A stretch of 64,000 nucleotides of DNA, taken from assembly GCA_031216915.1 (NCBI GenBank), contig CM062297.1:535516971-535580970 (forward strand). The letters run 5' to 3'. Below the pieces are notes generated by a model, which worked only from the letters and a program-made list of their open reading frames with translations, was not told the DNA's origin and did no database searches. Below, piece after piece: positions 33,705 to 44,649 of the stretch (position 1 is its first letter; each line of letters starts with the position of its first letter). The position numbers and the translations under genes were made by a program. Origin of the DNA: Pictodentalium vernedei (taxonomy: Eukaryota > Mollusca > Scaphopoda > Dentaliida > Dentaliidae).

Positions 33705-33734
33705 TAGATAGATACAGACATTCACATTTATATA
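33079..33734. mobile_element. Interspersed element with about 125-bp tandem units and a GA microsatellite
   Basis: Starts 'ggtgaatacccggcgttgca', has three units with 'gataaagtcaaaatgatcga' at about 33181, 33301 and 33433 and repeated 'aaggtcaaggtcacc', and ends with (GA)n, (GATA)n and 'cattcacatttatatatta' at 33660-33734. The end resembles the 3' part of some non-LTR elements. No coding frame; class unresolved. Confidence 0.6.
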
Positions 33735-34060
33735 TTAGATTAATGGCATCAAAGAGTATCACATGGGGAATAAATAGACAAAGTAAATAGCACTACATAA
33801 GTTTTATTCCTCTTTTATTTCTTTCATTCAAAATGAGACAAATATGATTGAATTGAAAAAATAAAAATAAACCCAAACCCTTCACAAGTTTGGATACTCA
33901 TCCAATTTCACATTGTACTAGTCTGCATCCACTCACTGGCCACAGTCGTTCTTGTGTACTGGCTATTCTCACTATTTGGTGGTGGTGGGGCGGGGAGGGG
34001 GGGGGGGGTGGGCTGACTAAAACAAAGGTTATAGTCGCAGGGGAGATCTTTTGGCTGAAA
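33735..34060. other. Copy I interior or host, unrecognised
   Basis: AT-rich DNA followed by a G-rich tract (33977-34010) just before the left end of DIRS copy C. No gene or known repeat seen. Confidence 0.35.
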
Positions 34061-34351
34061 GTTAAAAAATTTATAGTAATTTATATATTTTTTATACTTA
34101 CCAATGATCCAGACTTAGCTGGTGCTAACTCCTTAAAATCTAGGGCCAAACACAAATTTTGCCCCCCAATCCCCAAAATTTGCATCAAATCCGAATTTTC
34201 AATGTCCTCCATACCTTTTGTCCACTGTGCATGCGCAGTGTCAAGAAGGTCTCGAAATTGGCGCCAATTGTCATTCTTACAACCAGTGCCTGGTAAGCAT
34301 TATGTAATCAGCGGGGAGGTAAGAGTTCCCAACTCATGGGAGGGCCATCCC

Positions 34352-34432
34352 CGTCTGGGTCATTGGTAAGTATAAAAAATATTTAAATTACTATAAATTT
34401 TTTTACTGTACCAATGACCCAGACTTAGCTGA
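34352..34432 (-). repeat. ICR of DIRS copy C with the junction deleted
   Basis: The two halves, complementary to the left and right ends, are present, but the 10 bases 'aacattttta' that span the junction in copy A (6173-6182) are missing, leaving 'aaatttttttactgtacc' at about 34396-34413. The 3-bp core is lost. Confidence 0.85.
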
Positions 34433-35035
34433 ATAGAAAAAAGGCTGGAGGGCCTAGGACATAAAGGAAAATCCAATAGGCTCAATTACATGTAAACAGA
34501 ATTATCCCCTCAAGGAGAAGAGGAGAACAGGTTTTACATGTATCTTTCTAATTTGTATCAAAAAAGAAAGACACAATACCATTCTATAATTGAGCACAAT
34601 AACATCAATGATCTCTATTAACATCCAGTATAACCCGTTATACTAATTTTTTTTTTAAAAGGAAAGCCAATAAATAAAGGAAGTCCCGAGATATGAGACT
34701 CTTTATACTCATTAAAAGTGTCCAGAGATTGTATATTAACGCCCGTATGACACGTGACATATACAATTGCTTCACACCGAGCTACACTTTAAAAATATTA
34801 CATGAATGAGTTAAACATAAGCTTTACACTTTAAAACCATCCCGGTACCTACTCGGAATTACTGACTCCAGAGGAGGTATTCCCTTGCTTTTCACTATAA
34901 AGCAGGTGACCTAGGGGAACACCATCCCCCACCCCCCCCTCCCCTTGCCCTGGATCAAATACCCCAGAGCGAAGAGGGCAACAGGACAGAGTCACTGCCG
35001 GAACAGAAAGCCTGCATAACTATAGTTGCAACTGT

Positions 35036-35920
35036 TTAGTGGACGACATTCTGAGCAACAGATAACGGACCTAAACAATGCAGGTCGCCAGAAATGGACT
35101 CAATATTTCTAAGATAAAAACTCGTGAACGTGGAAGGCTGAGACCAATATGCAGCCTTCATCAAATCAGTAATAGCAACACTATTAGCATAAGACTAAGA
35201 TGTAGATAGCGCTCTTACTTCATGCGCCGAAATCTTAAGCACAGACTGCTGAGTTGTAGATAATTTATCATAAGCAGTACAGATAGTTAATTGGATCCAC
35301 CTTGCAATAGAATGGACCGTAATGTCCCTTCTATTAGGCAGCCGAGACAGAAAGAAACATTTACGTCCCTTTCTGATAAACTGATAAATCTACGTTTGTA
35401 AATACGCATTGTTCTAACAGGACAGAGTAAAGACTTATGCCCGTCTGAAGACGGAAGAGCCTTAATAACAATAGGTTCCGGATACTTATTAGGAGCCTGA
35501 TTCTTAGCCAAAAATCCAACGTTAGTGGTCAAGGTAATAGTATTACCTACACTACGATAGTGAGAATCATCAACAGATAGTGCATGAAGCTCACTAACTC
35601 TTCTAGCCGAAGAGAAGGCTAAGAGGAAAGCTGTCTTATAAGATAAGAATTTGAAGTCCACCGTGTCAAGAGGCTCAAATGGCGCTTCCTTTAGCTTCAG
35701 AAGAACCCAAGCTAAATTCCACTCAGGAATTAATCAAAGGGTTCTAGGTCTATTTATCGAAAAGTTTTTCACTAACTTAGATAAAGAGACATTATATCCA
35801 ATCTGTAAACTATGCGAAGAGGAGGTCCTCCTACAGTTAGAAATTGCGTCCACTGCTGGTCCTGTAAATTGCTTGCCGTGCAAGAAGGACCGCACAACGG
35901 AAATACGTGAAGGTTGAGAC
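35036..35920 (-). pseudogene. DIRS copy C tyrosine recombinase relic
   Basis: The frame 35287-35661 holds the first catalytic Arg block (SARRVSELHAL) and intact middle; HEVR and the Tyr block lie at 35100-35240, with a one-base loss near 35190. Copy C joins 'tctgtaaactat' directly to 'gcgaagaggagg' near 35818, losing about 180 bp present in A (about 7575-7758), that is, much of the core-binding domain. The stop aligns with that of copy A. Confidence 0.82.
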
Positions 35921-37725
35921 CTTGCGGGTTGTGATGCAGTGTGCATGATTTCCCCTGCGAAAGAAGATCCCCTCGTGGAGGAAGCTTCCGTGGGATGTCC
36001 CACAACAGACACCTGAGTATATTTATCCATGGTCTCTGGGGTGACAGATATGCTACCAACAGAATTTTGCAGTGCGATTGCTTTATCTTGAGCAATATCT
36101 GCTGAATCAATGGCGTTGGAGGATACGCATATCCTATCATTCCGTCCCAAGAGATCGAAAGAGCATCTATAGCAAACGCTCGAGGATCTGGACACGGCGA
36201 CACATACGTCTGCAATTGATTGTTGAGATGAGTCACAAATAAGTCTATCATTGGACGGTCCCATTGGTAGCAAATCTCATTGAATACTCGTTTGTTGAGA
36301 GTCCATTCTGATGGTAACGTGACCCTTCTGTGAAAGGGAGTCTGCCAAAACGTTCAGACGACACGGAATATGACGGACTGTAGGAGAACTTGATGCTCTA
36401 GGACAAACAGAAGGATTCTTTCCATTAGATTGAATAACGGAATGGAATGAGTGCCTCCCTAGTTCCGAATATACGCTACCACCGTCGAATTGTCGGACAG
36501 AATTTGCATTCTGAATTATGTTCATCCAATGACGTAGCGCAAGCCAAAATGACATCAATTCTTTTATGTTTATGTGCTTGTTTGGGATCTGCGGATCCCA
36601 AAGACCCTGGCACTTCGAATCCGTTGTGCTCAAGGTGGCGCCCCAACCTGTTTGACTGGCATCCGTCATAATTGTAAAACTAGGATCCGGCGATTGCAGT
36701 GGAACACCCCGAGTTAACCACTGAATATCTGCCCAAGTCTGAATCTCTTGTTTGACTTGATTCGACAAGACGGTGTTCGTATCGAGTGAATGAATCTTGA
36801 CACTCCAATTCTGAGTCAGAAATATTTGGAGTGGCCAAGTACGTAGCCGCCCCATCGGAATAAGATCTGCACCGGCTCCGCACAAACCTATCAGTCGCAT
36901 GAATTCTCTCACTGTAACTTTGTCAGAGTGAAGACAAAAGCGAGCGTAACAACTGATTAATTTTGCTCTGGTTAACGGTAAACGAACAAGATTGTTGTGC
37001 ATCTAGAAGCTCATTCCCAGGTGGGTGAATGACTTGGACGGCACCAGATCCGACTTTTTCTCGTTTATTATAAAACCAAGACGTCGAAGCAGTTGAAGCA
37101 GATTCTAAACATCGTTCTGAAGTGTTAACTCATTGCAAAACGTCTGAAGAATGTCGTCCAGGTAGGCCGACGTTACCGCAGATGAATGAGCTCGGATATG
37201 AGTCATTACCGAGTTCATTATTCGAGTGAAAGCCCAGGGCGCTAGATTCAGACCGATGCACATCGCTCAGAACTGCTAAACGTTTCTGAACGCCGGATGT
37301 ACTATGACGTGAAAGTATGCATCCTTGAGATCTATGCTCGTAACATAGTCGTTCACTCGAATGCTCTCTCTGACCGATCGAATGGTCTCCATAAAAAATT
37401 TTGGAGCCACGATCAGCTTGTTTATCCAGCTCAGATCTATGACTGGACGAAACGAGCCGTCTGGTTTCGGAACCAGAAACAGATGGCTGTAGAAAACCTG
37501 GAGATTCCAGGTTTTCTACGACCTCTATCGCGTTCTTCATTGAAAGGACAGTTTTAGTCCTTCTGAAATCACCCCTTGAACCCAAGGGTCATCCGTAATC
37601 AACAACCGATTGGTTAAGCAACTCGATAACCTTCCGCCCACTGGAACACGATAGAGGTTTGCACCATCACTTCCTGGACTTGCGAGGCTTGCGGGAGGAG
37701 AAACCACGTCCTCCATGACCCGCAC
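35734..37725 (-). pseudogene. DIRS copy C RT / RNase H / methyltransferase-like relic
   Basis: RNase H and connection (36277-37002: TIMTDASQTGWG, INIKELM, PCRLNVLADSLS), methyltransferase-like part (35772-36251: MIDLFVTHLNNQL, GYAYPP) and RT N-terminal fragments (37537-37725; an alternate frame at 37130-37585). Stops interrupt the palm, with a small deletion and altered bases around the YLDD site (37130-37160) and a deletion at about 37545. Cannot make an active enzyme. Confidence 0.82.
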
Positions 37726-39910
37726 CTCGCCCCGTCGACCTAGAGGCGTCTGACCGGCTGTCTCGGCCAGTATTATGGCCCCTACCTGAGTCTCTACCTA
37801 GACGGTCTCTGGAGTAAGACGTAGAGGACTTATAAGAACCTCTATAGGAACTTCCCTCGGACGTACTCGTCTCAGAAGTGCCTGTCTTACTCTTCTCCGC
37901 TGAATCCGACTTTTCAGAAGCGGACTTGAACAGCAGAGAGTCTGGAGCTTTCTTAGTAATCTGATCATAGATTAAGGAAAGCTTGCCATCGAAGAGAAGC
38001 TCTCCGGAGACTGCAGCGACTCCAAGAGAGTTTTTCACCTTACGATCCACCCGAGTAGATGCTGCCAGGGCAGCATCACGTCTAATTAACTCCAGATTTG
38101 CCACTGAAAGGGCGGAGTTATACGTAGAGTATGCTATGGCCCTCGAAAGAACTCTTAAGGATGTTTGAATATCCTGGAATTCTTTTCCTTTGAGTCGTAA
38201 TGATAATGCTCTGGTAAGGTGATCTGCATACGATAATGCATCTAAGCTGATCCTGTTAGACGAGATAGTCGTTTCCAACGTTGTGGTTGGAATAGACATA
38301 GACAATGGCAAAGACAATTCTAGGTCTTCAGCCTGGTCGTCCAGACGCAGAGGAACTCTCGGAATGCCCTGTCCTGCCATTTCAAATTTATTCCTTGAAT
38401 TGATGAAAGGCAGCTGTATGGCATTGGCCGATAAGAAACCGGACTTGCTCGTCTTGGAGGCAAGTTTAAATATAGCGACATTCAAAAGTTCAAATGTCTG
38501 TGAGACATTCCTGGACTGGGTTGGAAACTCAGGGACGGTGTCCCTAATCCGGCCAAAAAAGTCTGTGTCCAGTGACGCTATCAGTCTCTTATCCGGCACC
38601 ACAGCATTTTGGTCCGGAGGAACAACATCAGGAAGGTATTGCCGGATGAACTCTACGATTACCTTATGTTGCTCCGAAAGGGAAAATTCCAACTCCTCTG
38701 AACCCCTTTCTCCATCTGGCTGGACCACTTGACAATCTCGGTCGTCCCTTGCTGACTGCAGCGGAACGAACCAATCCAGCTTCCTCCGACAATTCCTGAT
38801 CGGAAAAGGTTTCTGATGGCTGCTGGGATGCTACAATAAGATGAGCTATCTGCGATAGCAAGTCCGTTACGGAGGCCTGTGGAGCAGCGGTCTTACATGA
38901 TTTAGCCGCTGGAAGCTCCTGGGATGTTGAATCCCGCATACTTCTTTTATGAGCACATCCCGATTGTAAAGGCCTCGTATCCCTGGCTACCAGATGGCGT
39001 GACCTGGTCGCCGTGGAATCCCTGGTCGGCAAAGCTGGCTGGATATCATTGGTCACGTAGCCAAAGTGCGGTCGTATGCGCTGCTGTGAGGATGAGGAAG
39101 CCGAGAAGACTAGTCGCTGCAGACTGTCTATGTAACGGAGCGTCCTGAGCAGTTGGAGTGGAATTTTGCAGTGCGATTGCTTTATCTTGAGCAATATCTG
39201 CTGAATCAATGGCGTTGGAGGATACGCATATCCTATCATTCCGTCCCAAGAGATCGAAAGAGCATCTATAGCAATGTAAGCTCCGACTGACTAGCATCAC
39301 GTCCCAGATGTTGCTGTAAGAGAGAGGGGGCTCTCTTGCTCGCGGTCCTGGTGGACCTGGACGAGCTAGCTATCGGACTGACAGGCTTCCTCCGTACTAT
39401 CCTCGGATCTGTCGTCGCTGGGTGTGCACATTCAATGTTTAAAGTGCTTGCATTACCCAAACTGCTTCCCTGGACCGCAACGGACGAACCCGGCTACCGA
39501 GCCATTCGTTGAATGGTCGCTACACTGGGCGAGCTAGCGGACAACAACGCCATCGATCCTACTAGGGACCTCTTAGGCAATTGTTGTATTTCCATTAGCA
39601 CTTTTGCCGCTAGCTCTTCATTAGACTGCAACGACGGAGACACACTTGTTGAAGACATCACGGAAACATCACTCTGTTCTTGTTCCTCTGAAAAAGAGAC
39701 TGATAAACTAGAGGGACCTTGCGGAGAGAGGACCGGAATGGACTCCTCACCGCTAACAATATACCGACACATGTCTCCAACGTTTGGCATTCCAGTTGGC
39801 ACACACTGAGCAAGAATTAGTGCGAGTACATTGACTACAAGAAACACAATAAACATGAGAATCAGAGGAAGATTTCCTCGCATAACAATTTGTACAATAT
39901 TCTTTCATCA
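37667..39910 (-). pseudogene. DIRS copy C gag, interrupted by an inserted pol segment
   Basis: The C-terminal 353 codons (37667-38728) are open and match copy A well (GQGIPRVPLR, LSLPLSMSIPT, Arg/Gly tail GRGAGHGGRGF). The next part (38664-39239) is also open, but 39161-39274 is foreign. The N-terminal part (39266-39460 and 39494-39883) includes the Glu/Gln-rich EEQEQSDVS block; the Cys-rich start lies near 39780-39905. Confidence 0.85.
39161..39274. repeat. 114-bp copy of the element's own pol region inside gag
   Basis: Bases 39161-39274 are identical over 114 bp, in the same orientation, to 36062-36175 in the methyltransferase-like region of the same element. Copies A and B have normal gag sequence at this place. 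Confidence 0.95.
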
Positions 39911-41090
39911 TGAAAAAATATAAACAGTCACAGTACTAGCACTAACCTTTGAAAGAAGGATACATAATATAATATAATCCATTATAACATTTCGCAAAAA
40001 TAATTTAAAAAAAAAAAAAAAAATTTTCAGAAGAGCCCAAGTTCCCAATGGAAACAATGAGCCCAAATGGATCCCAAAAAAGCCTAAGTGTGGACAAAAT
40101 ATTTTAAAACATTTTTAAAAATTAATGCAACACTTACGGACAATATTAATGTATCTGGCTATGAGCAGAACTAATAGAAGACAAGTAATCACTATCAGAA
40201 GTAACCGTTGTCAACATAAACAAAAGTGTACAAAAACCGGAAACATGACTCCAGGCTCTGTAAACATGGCCCAAAATTAGTCACCAATTTAAACACTATC
40301 CGATGTAAAGCAGAGGCTTCCAGAGAAGAAACTGCAGTACATCAGATTGTAGATGCAGATCACGTCTAATCACCCAAGGGTGAGGACGTAACATGGGGAA
40401 AAAACAGAATAATCATTCTGTTACCAAGCCAAAACTCCCAAGAAATTTTAGTAAGAAAAATTCCAAAATTATGCCAAAAGCATGGGAGAATAGCAAGGGG
40501 GGAATAATGGAAAGGGAGAGAGGTAACAATGAACAAACAATGGTAAATTCATAGCAAGAATGACAACATCAGGGCCATGCCCTGAAATTAGGGAACTTGA
40601 AATAATTTCGTAAGAAAATTATAAGTTACAGCCCTGATCATATCCTGCCACTGTTTCATCCTCTCATCCTTCTATTTCCTCCTTAGATCCACCATTTCTT
40701 TCATAATTATATGCATTTAAACAGAGATTTACAGCACAAATATCAGTGAGGTGTTACTAAATTTAGGGCCAAACAAAGAATGACAATTGGCGCCAATTTC
40801 AAGACCTCCTTGACACTGCGCATGCGCAGTGGACAAAAGGTATGGAGGACCACATAGGACATTGAAAATTCGGATTTGATGCAAATTTTGGGGATTGGGG
40901 GGCAAAATTTGTGTTTGGCCCCAGATTTTAAGGAGTTAGCACCAGCTAAGTCTGGGTCATTGGTACGGTATAAAAATATATGGGGTCGACTTATACATGG
41001 GAGAAACTTATATATGGACATATATAGCATTTCATTTTAGGCCGATACCTAATGGCACTTACAAAACAATATGATAATTTTCAAACAATA

Positions 41091-41329
41091 TTTATTTATT
41101 TATTTGTTGGTGTTTAAGGTCACATATTTTTGCACAATGGCTAATCATGACCACAACAGGAGTATCAACTCAAGACCAGGGGGGTGAGCATTAATAAGCC
41201 ATGTTGCCCATTTTAGAGAGGATTTGCACCTCTCAAGCATTGGTGACTGGGGCCTATTTTACCAGTAAATCAGAGCCTGTTTACCACAGTGAACAGGCAC
41301 TGCTTCACTTCCCGGAGTTCCTGCAGGGA
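41091..41329 (-). mobile_element. SINE-like element (type 2), second copy
   Basis: Same body and tail module as 15271-15524. The target duplication tttcaaacaata (12 bp) lies at 41079-41090 and 41330-41341. It sits between the right end of copy C and the 5' part of copy I. Confidence 0.85.
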
Positions 41330-41341
41330 TTTCAAACAATA

Positions 41342-42029
41342 AAGGTCACAACAAAGTGAATCACATAAGGAGGCCTAAGGAGAAGAAGTATTAACAGAAT
41401 AATCTGAATACTACCATTTCTAACTATCAATATCAGAGCATACAAGTCTAGAACCTATCTAGAAATTACTAAGATAAACAACATGTTTCCACAATAAATT
41501 TTTAAAAACAGTTGAATGTGCAATGCCAATAATAACTAAACTGTCCCAACAGAACCAGAATATACCAGGGTTTATGTCCAAAGAAGGCAGCAAAGGCCAG
41601 AATTCATGTGGGACAGGGCTTAAATGACCAAGAACTGGTGTCATTGGGTGGTCATTGGTAATGTAAACTCATACATAAAAAGTTTTTTAAACTACATAAA
41701 AAAATGCCAAAAGCATCACAAACAACTGGGAAAAAAGGAAAGGGGAAGGATATATGGAGTAGACAAAATAAATTAATAAAAAGCAAATAGTAATGCAAAT
41801 GAGGGCATTACAGGATTCTAAGTAAATATCTTAGGCTAAGTAAATATCTTAGGAAACACTGTCCTGATGAATTTCATTCTGTTTGTCCCCCTTCCTTGAA
41901 TCCTTATAGAACATCTAATGAATTATTCCTGATTGTTCCAGTATTTAAAGCCATTAAAACTTGAAATTTTTAAGAGCAAGTAAAGAGACAACTGTTTGCA
42001 CAGAGACCAAAGAAATGAATGATTAATAT
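41342..42029 (-). other. Leader region of DIRS copy I
   Basis: By position this is the 5' leader of the old element. The part 41870-42030 follows the leader block order seen in the other copies (pyrimidine-rich 'cccccttccttgaatcctta', then 'gagacaactgtttg'). No gene. Confidence 0.45.
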
Positions 42030-42160
42030 ACAGGAATCTTTATGTTTTGTTATTTGGCTAAATTTTGGGGTGATTGTTAGTTCAAAATTAAGTGTTTGGC
42101 CAGATTCTTCGAATTGAGCTAGCTAGCATATCAAGGCCAATAGGAAAGGTGGATAAATAT
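42030..42160 (-). repeat. Right inverted terminal repeat of DIRS copy I
   Basis: Contains 'gttcaaaattaagtgtttgg', 'gattcttcgaattgagctag' and 'aggtggataaatat', the mirrored counterparts of 1173-1300 and of the ICR right half at about 1535-1575. Confidence 0.75.
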
Positions 42161-42456
42161 GGTATTTTATAATTCAACAACATATCTTTACTGATATATA
42201 ATTTAAGCATTTTGGACACGAATTAGGCTATCAAAAAAAGAATTCCTGTTTTTCAGGCACCTCCCTTGTCATAGAAAATCTGCCTCATGATCTTTTTTCA
42301 TCTGGAAATCTCTTATATGACACTATTTTGCACTTGTAGGACAAATATTTAACTAGCTGTACCTTCACAGAGCTCTGTCAAACAAGGTGTAGTTGGTTAA
42401 ATTTTCAATTACATTATGGGAACTTTTTTGTGAATAAACAAAAAAAAAGAAAGAAA
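42161..42456. other. Intron sequence with a paralogue at 61190-61460
   Basis: The part 42280-42456 ('ctggaaatctct', 'actattttgcacttgt', 'gctctgtcaaac') matches 61205-61460. The match resumes after stack 2 at 60161-60240, which corresponds to 61462-61530. The paralogue is uninterrupted, so stack 2 is an insertion here. Confidence 0.6.
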
Positions 42457-42710
42457 ACAAGAGGCCCCATGGGGCCTGAAGCACTCAGATTGAACAGAAC
42501 GTGATATAAACATAGTCCAAGAATGAATCTACATTAAGCAATCCATCTTCATAGGATACACTGTCAATCCCTGAGCCCCTAAAAGAGTCCAAGCATCATG
42601 CCTTTTCTTCAGTTGAACATAATGTAGAAAGTGGAGCTCTCCTATGAAGCCCCTTGATACAACCTATGTGGATTAATCTCAATTACACACCTCTAGAGGG
42701 TACTTAATAA
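42457..42710 (+). mobile_element. H0: 5' fragment of an H element
   Basis: Starts ACAAGAGGCCCCATGGGGCC and runs about 250 bp colinear with the first part of H1 (42711 onward), ending at 'ctctagagggtacttaataa', where H1 begins anew. A partial tandem duplication of the H 5' end. Confidence 0.8.
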
Positions 42711-44649
42711 ACAAGAGGCCCCATGGGGCCTGAAGCGCTCATCTTGTACAGAAAACAGAGTCCAAGAATGAGTCTACATTAAGCAAACCATCTCCATAGG
42801 CTACACTGTCAATCCTTGAGTCCCTCAGGAGTGACAAAAATAATCTAGGCATCATGCCTTTTCTTCAGTTGATCATAAGTAAAATGTAGAGCTCCCCTAT
42901 GAATCCCCTTGATACAACCTATGTGGATTAATCTTAGTACCTCTAGAGGGTACTGAATACAAAATTTTTAATTCTTCACCAAAATGGCCAATTCCGGCTC
43001 CCATAGAGAGCCCAAATATTAACCCAGGCTCTTGATTTGAACACAGTTAAATCTGACTTCCCAAGAGATGTTGTGTACCGAATATGAAAGCATTCTGACT
43101 GTTGGATCTGAAGAAGAGAAATTGTAAAGAAATTTCTTCGAATTGCACTAAGTTCAAATTTGGGCTACCATAGCGAGCCCAAATATTGACCTATGGATCT
43201 TATTTGAACAAACTTGAATCTGACCCCCCTAGAGATGTTGTATACCAAATGTGAAAGCATTCTGACAAGTGAATCTGAAGAAGAAGATTTTTGAAGAAAT
43301 TCCCTCATATTGTACTAAGTTAAATTTCATGTTCCCATATGGAGCCCAAATATTTACCTAGGCACTCGAATTGAACAACCTGGAATCTGACCCCCCTAGA
43401 GATGTTGTATACCAAATATAAAAGCATTCCGACTGGTGGATCTGAAGAAGAAGATTTTTAAAGAAATTTTCTCATATTGCACTAAGTAAAAATTTGGGCT
43501 ACCATAGTGAGCCCAAATATATACCTAGGGATCTGATTTGAACAAACTTGAATCTGACCCCCATAGAGATGTTGCATACCAAATATCAAAGCATTCTGAC
43601 TGATGGATCTGAAGAAGAAGATTTTTTTAAATTACCCTCCATATTGAACAAAGATAAAATTTGGGCTTCCATAGGAAGCCTAAATATTACCCTAGGGACT
43701 TGGTTTGAACAATCTAGAATCTGACCCTCATAACAATGATGTATACCAAATATTAAAAGATTCTGACTGGTGGTTCTGCAGAAGAAGATTTTTAAAGAAT
43801 ATTCCCCATATTACCCTATGTTAAAACTTCGGGCTCCTGTAGAGAGCCCAAATATGAACCAATGAGCTTTATTTCAACAAACGTTTATCTGACCCCCCTA
43901 TGAATGCTGTATACCAAATATCAAAAGATTCTGATGATTGGTTCTGGAGAAAACATTTTTTTAAAATTTTTGCAAATATGCTGACTCAGCATTTTTTCAA
44001 TGCCCATTACAGAACACCCTAACATAACCGATGGCAATTTTTTTTTACCATTCAATTCTACTGGTCATAAGGATACTTCATACCAAATAAAAGCTCTCTG
44101 TTCCGTGGGGTTTGGGAAATATGGGCGTTTGAAAATATTTCTATTTTTAGCTCCCAGGGTTCCCATGGGGATGCAGAAATTTTTTTTTTTTGCATGGGTC
44201 AAGTACTTATGACCCAATACTACCACAAACCAAATTTGGTTCATACCGCACCATCGGTTCAGAAAATAGAAATTTTGGGCAGGGCCAAAAATCTTACCCC
44301 TCCTATTACAAAGCCAAATATTACTTCACGAACTTCGTTTGAACAAACTTGATTCTACACCTCATATGGAAGCTCCATAGCAAATATCAAGTCATTGTAC
44401 AAACTGGTTCTTGAGAAGAAGATTTTTAAAATATTTTGGAGCATTTTCCCCCACTCCCTCCCTATGGGGCTGGGCATGCTGAGTTGAACAAAAATGAATT
44501 GCCCCTTTGGGACCATCACTCACACAAACTTTCACTTGAATTGGCCCAGTGGCTTTGGAGGAGAAGACCAAAACATGGTGTTGACGGACGACGGACGACG
44601 GACGGGAAGCGATGAGATTAGCTCAGCTTGACTTTGTCAAGATGAGCTA
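42711..44649 (+). mobile_element. H1: complete hairpin-ended repeat element
   Basis: About 1.94 kb. The 5' end carries the palindrome AGGCCCCATGGGGCCT. The body has about six modules of 166 bp ('tctgaagaaga' at about 43109, 43275, 43441, 43607 and 43773). The 3' end has (GGACGAC)n at 44584-44607 and a hairpin AGCTCAGCTTGACTTTGTC (44621 onward) paired with GTCAAGATGAGCT, then CTAA. No coding frame. The structure is typical of abundant bivalve repeats; a Helentron-derived class is possible but not shown. Confidence 0.8.

Larger units (their letters stand above)
34061..40977 (-). mobile_element. DIRS copy C: full-length, moderately decayed
   Basis: Left end GTT at 34061-34063 after 'ctgaaa', right end 'tataaaaat' at 40977 followed by ATA. 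Inverted terminal repeats match each other, including the copy-specific 'ttttcaatgtcc'. Same subfamily as A. Three structural lesions are visible: a 10-bp loss in the ICR, a loss of about 180 bp in the recombinase N-terminal part, and a 114-bp piece of its own pol region inserted in gag. Confidence 0.92.
1173..42160 (-). mobile_element. DIRS copy I: old, decayed DIRS element that hosts stack 1
   Basis: The left end at about 1173-1300 and the region 42030-42160 are inverted repeats of each other. Both carry 'gagctagctag', a 'gattctt' block and 'gttcaaaatt' in mirrored order, and they keep the block order of the other DIRS ends. An ICR lies at about 1487-1590: its left half is complementary to 1173-1215 and its right half to 42130-42160. 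The element's own sequence is broken into 1173-4541, 15757-15817, 31368-33078, 33735-34060, 40978-41090 and 41330-42160 by later insertions. Boundaries are good to about 10 bp. It is the most diverged DIRS in the window, which fits its being the oldest layer. Gag remains are in the piece at 31390-32400. Confidence 0.75.

Noticed and set aside
34070-34369. A 159-codon plus-strand frame at 33890-34369 across the left end of copy C
   Set aside because: It spans host sequence, a G-rich tract and the non-coding ITR; chance frame.
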